The position numbers and the translations under genes are program-made. Under the pieces are notes generated by a model, which was not told the origin of the DNA, did not search any database, and was given only the letters and a program-made list of their open reading frames with translations. A stretch of DNA of 64,000 nucleotides, taken from positions 248,001 through 312,000 of the forward strand of contig NZ_JOAI01000005.1 in NCBI RefSeq assembly GCF_000717715.1, in the 5' to 3' direction. Positions within the stretch are counted from its first letter, which is position 1. The number at the start of each line of letters is the position of its first letter. Positions 63,346 to 64,000 of the stretch are shown in pieces. This stretch comes from Streptomyces sp. NRRL B-24484. GTDB lineage: Bacteria > Actinomycetota > Actinomycetes > Streptomycetales > Streptomycetaceae.

Positions 63346-63969
63346 TCAGGCGGTGGCGGTGACGCCGGCGACCAGGAGCAGCAGGACGGAGGAGACGGCG
63401 GTCATCCGGCGGGCCGCGGTCGGGGTGGAGCCGAGGGAGGCGCGGGCCCGGCCGGCGGCGAGGGCCACACCGGCGTAGACGAGGGCGCAGGAGAGGACGT
63501 TCACCGCGCCGAGGGCGAGGACCTGGCCGCCGACCGGGAGGGCGGCCGCGGGGTCGACGAACTGCGGGACGAGCGAGAGGTAGAGCAGCAGGCCCTTGGG
63601 GTTGAGCAGGGCGGTGAGCACGCTCTGCCGCAGGACGGCTCGGGCGGGCTGCGGACGGGCCTCGGGGAGGCTGCCGCCGTCGCGGCGCAGCGAGAGCAGC
63701 ATGGTGACGGCGAGGACGGCGAGGTACGCGGCGCCGGCCCAGCGGAGGGTGGGCAGCACGGCGGGGACGGCGCGCAGGGCGGCGGCGAGGCCGGCGGCGG
63801 AGAGCAGCGTGTGGACGGTGTACCCGGCGCAGACGCCGGCGACGGCGAGCAGCGCGGCGCGGCGGCCCTGGCCGAGCCCGCGGGCGGCGATCAGCAGCCA
63901 GTCGGGCCCGGGGGTGCAGACCAGCAGGAGGTCCACCCCCAGGAAGAGGATCAGGGCGTGTGCGTCCAT
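63346..63969 (-). CDS. LysE/RhtB-family exporter
   Basis: The 207-residue protein has about six hydrophobic segments and the LysE pattern LLVCTPGPDWLLIAARGLGQGRR near the start, and LLNPKGLLLYLSLVPQFVDP in the middle. Members export amino acids or homoserine lactones. The ATG is at 63969; the last 31 bases of the window show only upstream DNA. Confidence 0.92.
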   Translation of the reverse strand: MDAHALILFLGVDLLLVCTPGPDWLLIAARGLGQGRRAALLAVAGVCAGYTVHTLLSAAGLAAALRAVPAVLPTLRWAGAAYLAVLAVTMLLSLRRDGGSLPEARPQPARAVLRQSVLTALLNPKGLLLYLSLVPQFVDPAAALPVGGQVLALGAVNVLSCALVYAGVALAAGRARASLGSTPTAARRMTAVSSVLLLLVAGVTATA

Positions 63970-64000
63970 GGCGGTGCGGTGCTCTCCGTGGCCGGCGGGT

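Overview
The window is a stretch of very GC-rich actinobacterial chromosome. GC-biased third codon positions, many GTG starts, ATGA/GTGA gene overlaps and the gene content (SPW-repeat membrane protein, CebR-type boxes on a cellulase, Cys-containing leader peptide, GH74/GH6/CBM2 enzymes) point to Streptomycetaceae (Streptomyces or Kitasatospora). No rRNA, tRNA, CRISPR array, transposase, integrase or phage gene was seen, so it reads as ordinary chromosome with a few eroded loci.

Layout. 1-3.3 kb: start of an MHYT membrane protein, then a secreted GH74 xyloglucanase with CBM2. 3.3-9.8 kb: a palindromic repeat, cytochrome P450, ATP-dependent RNA ligase, the molybdate ABC operon modABC and a lipoprotein. 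9.9-14.7 kb: a NarL-type two-component pair divergent from an ABC exporter, then a probable leaderless leader peptide with hairpins ahead of an EamA exporter. 14.7-19.2 kb: a frameshifted methyltransferase, a Pth2-type hydrolase, small and hypothetical genes, YbjQ with a downstream duplicated fragment, and a flavin monooxygenase whose last codons come from a second copy of the repeat. 19.3-23 kb: paaABCDE (phenylacetyl-CoA epoxidase) behind a PaaR-like box. 23.2-29.5 kb: M20 peptidase, aldo/keto reductase with TetR regulator, SUKH-like protein, a GH6 endoglucanase under two CebR-type boxes, and a GlsB-like protein. 29.8-33.9 kb: OmpR-type two-component pair, two small exported proteins, and a cysteine dioxygenase-rhodanese pair behind a Cys-containing leader peptide. 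34-42.2 kb: an OpuC-like osmolyte ABC operon, a methyltransferase, an anchored protein, a Bcr/CflA exporter and a GH18 chitinase-like protein. 42.2-49 kb: TfoX-like protein, nitrilase-family hydrolase, fumarase, SPW protein, and an AlkZ-like protein divergent from a PadR regulator and acyl-CoA dehydrogenase. 49-53.3 kb: secreted M28 aminopeptidase with P-domain, a secreted protein, an ABM protein and a phosphoribosyltransferase-hydrolase fusion. 53.5-58 kb: tyrosine/homogentisate catabolism (HPPD, homogentisate dioxygenase, an unknown ORF, fumarylacetoacetase). 58-64 kb: membrane protein, a CoA hydrolase, an internally deleted enoyl-CoA hydratase, VWA protein, a two-RCK channel-like protein and a LysE exporter.

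How it fits together. Two aromatic routes are present: phenylacetate epoxidation, and tyrosine degradation to fumarate and acetoacetate. PaaR-like boxes occur at the paa promoter and 36 kb away before the broken hydratase. Plant-polymer enzymes (GH74, GH6) and a chitinase-like enzyme suggest a soil saprophyte. The most notable material is the two leader-peptide arrangements, the unknown ORF translationally coupled inside the homogentisate operon, and the several loci in decay.
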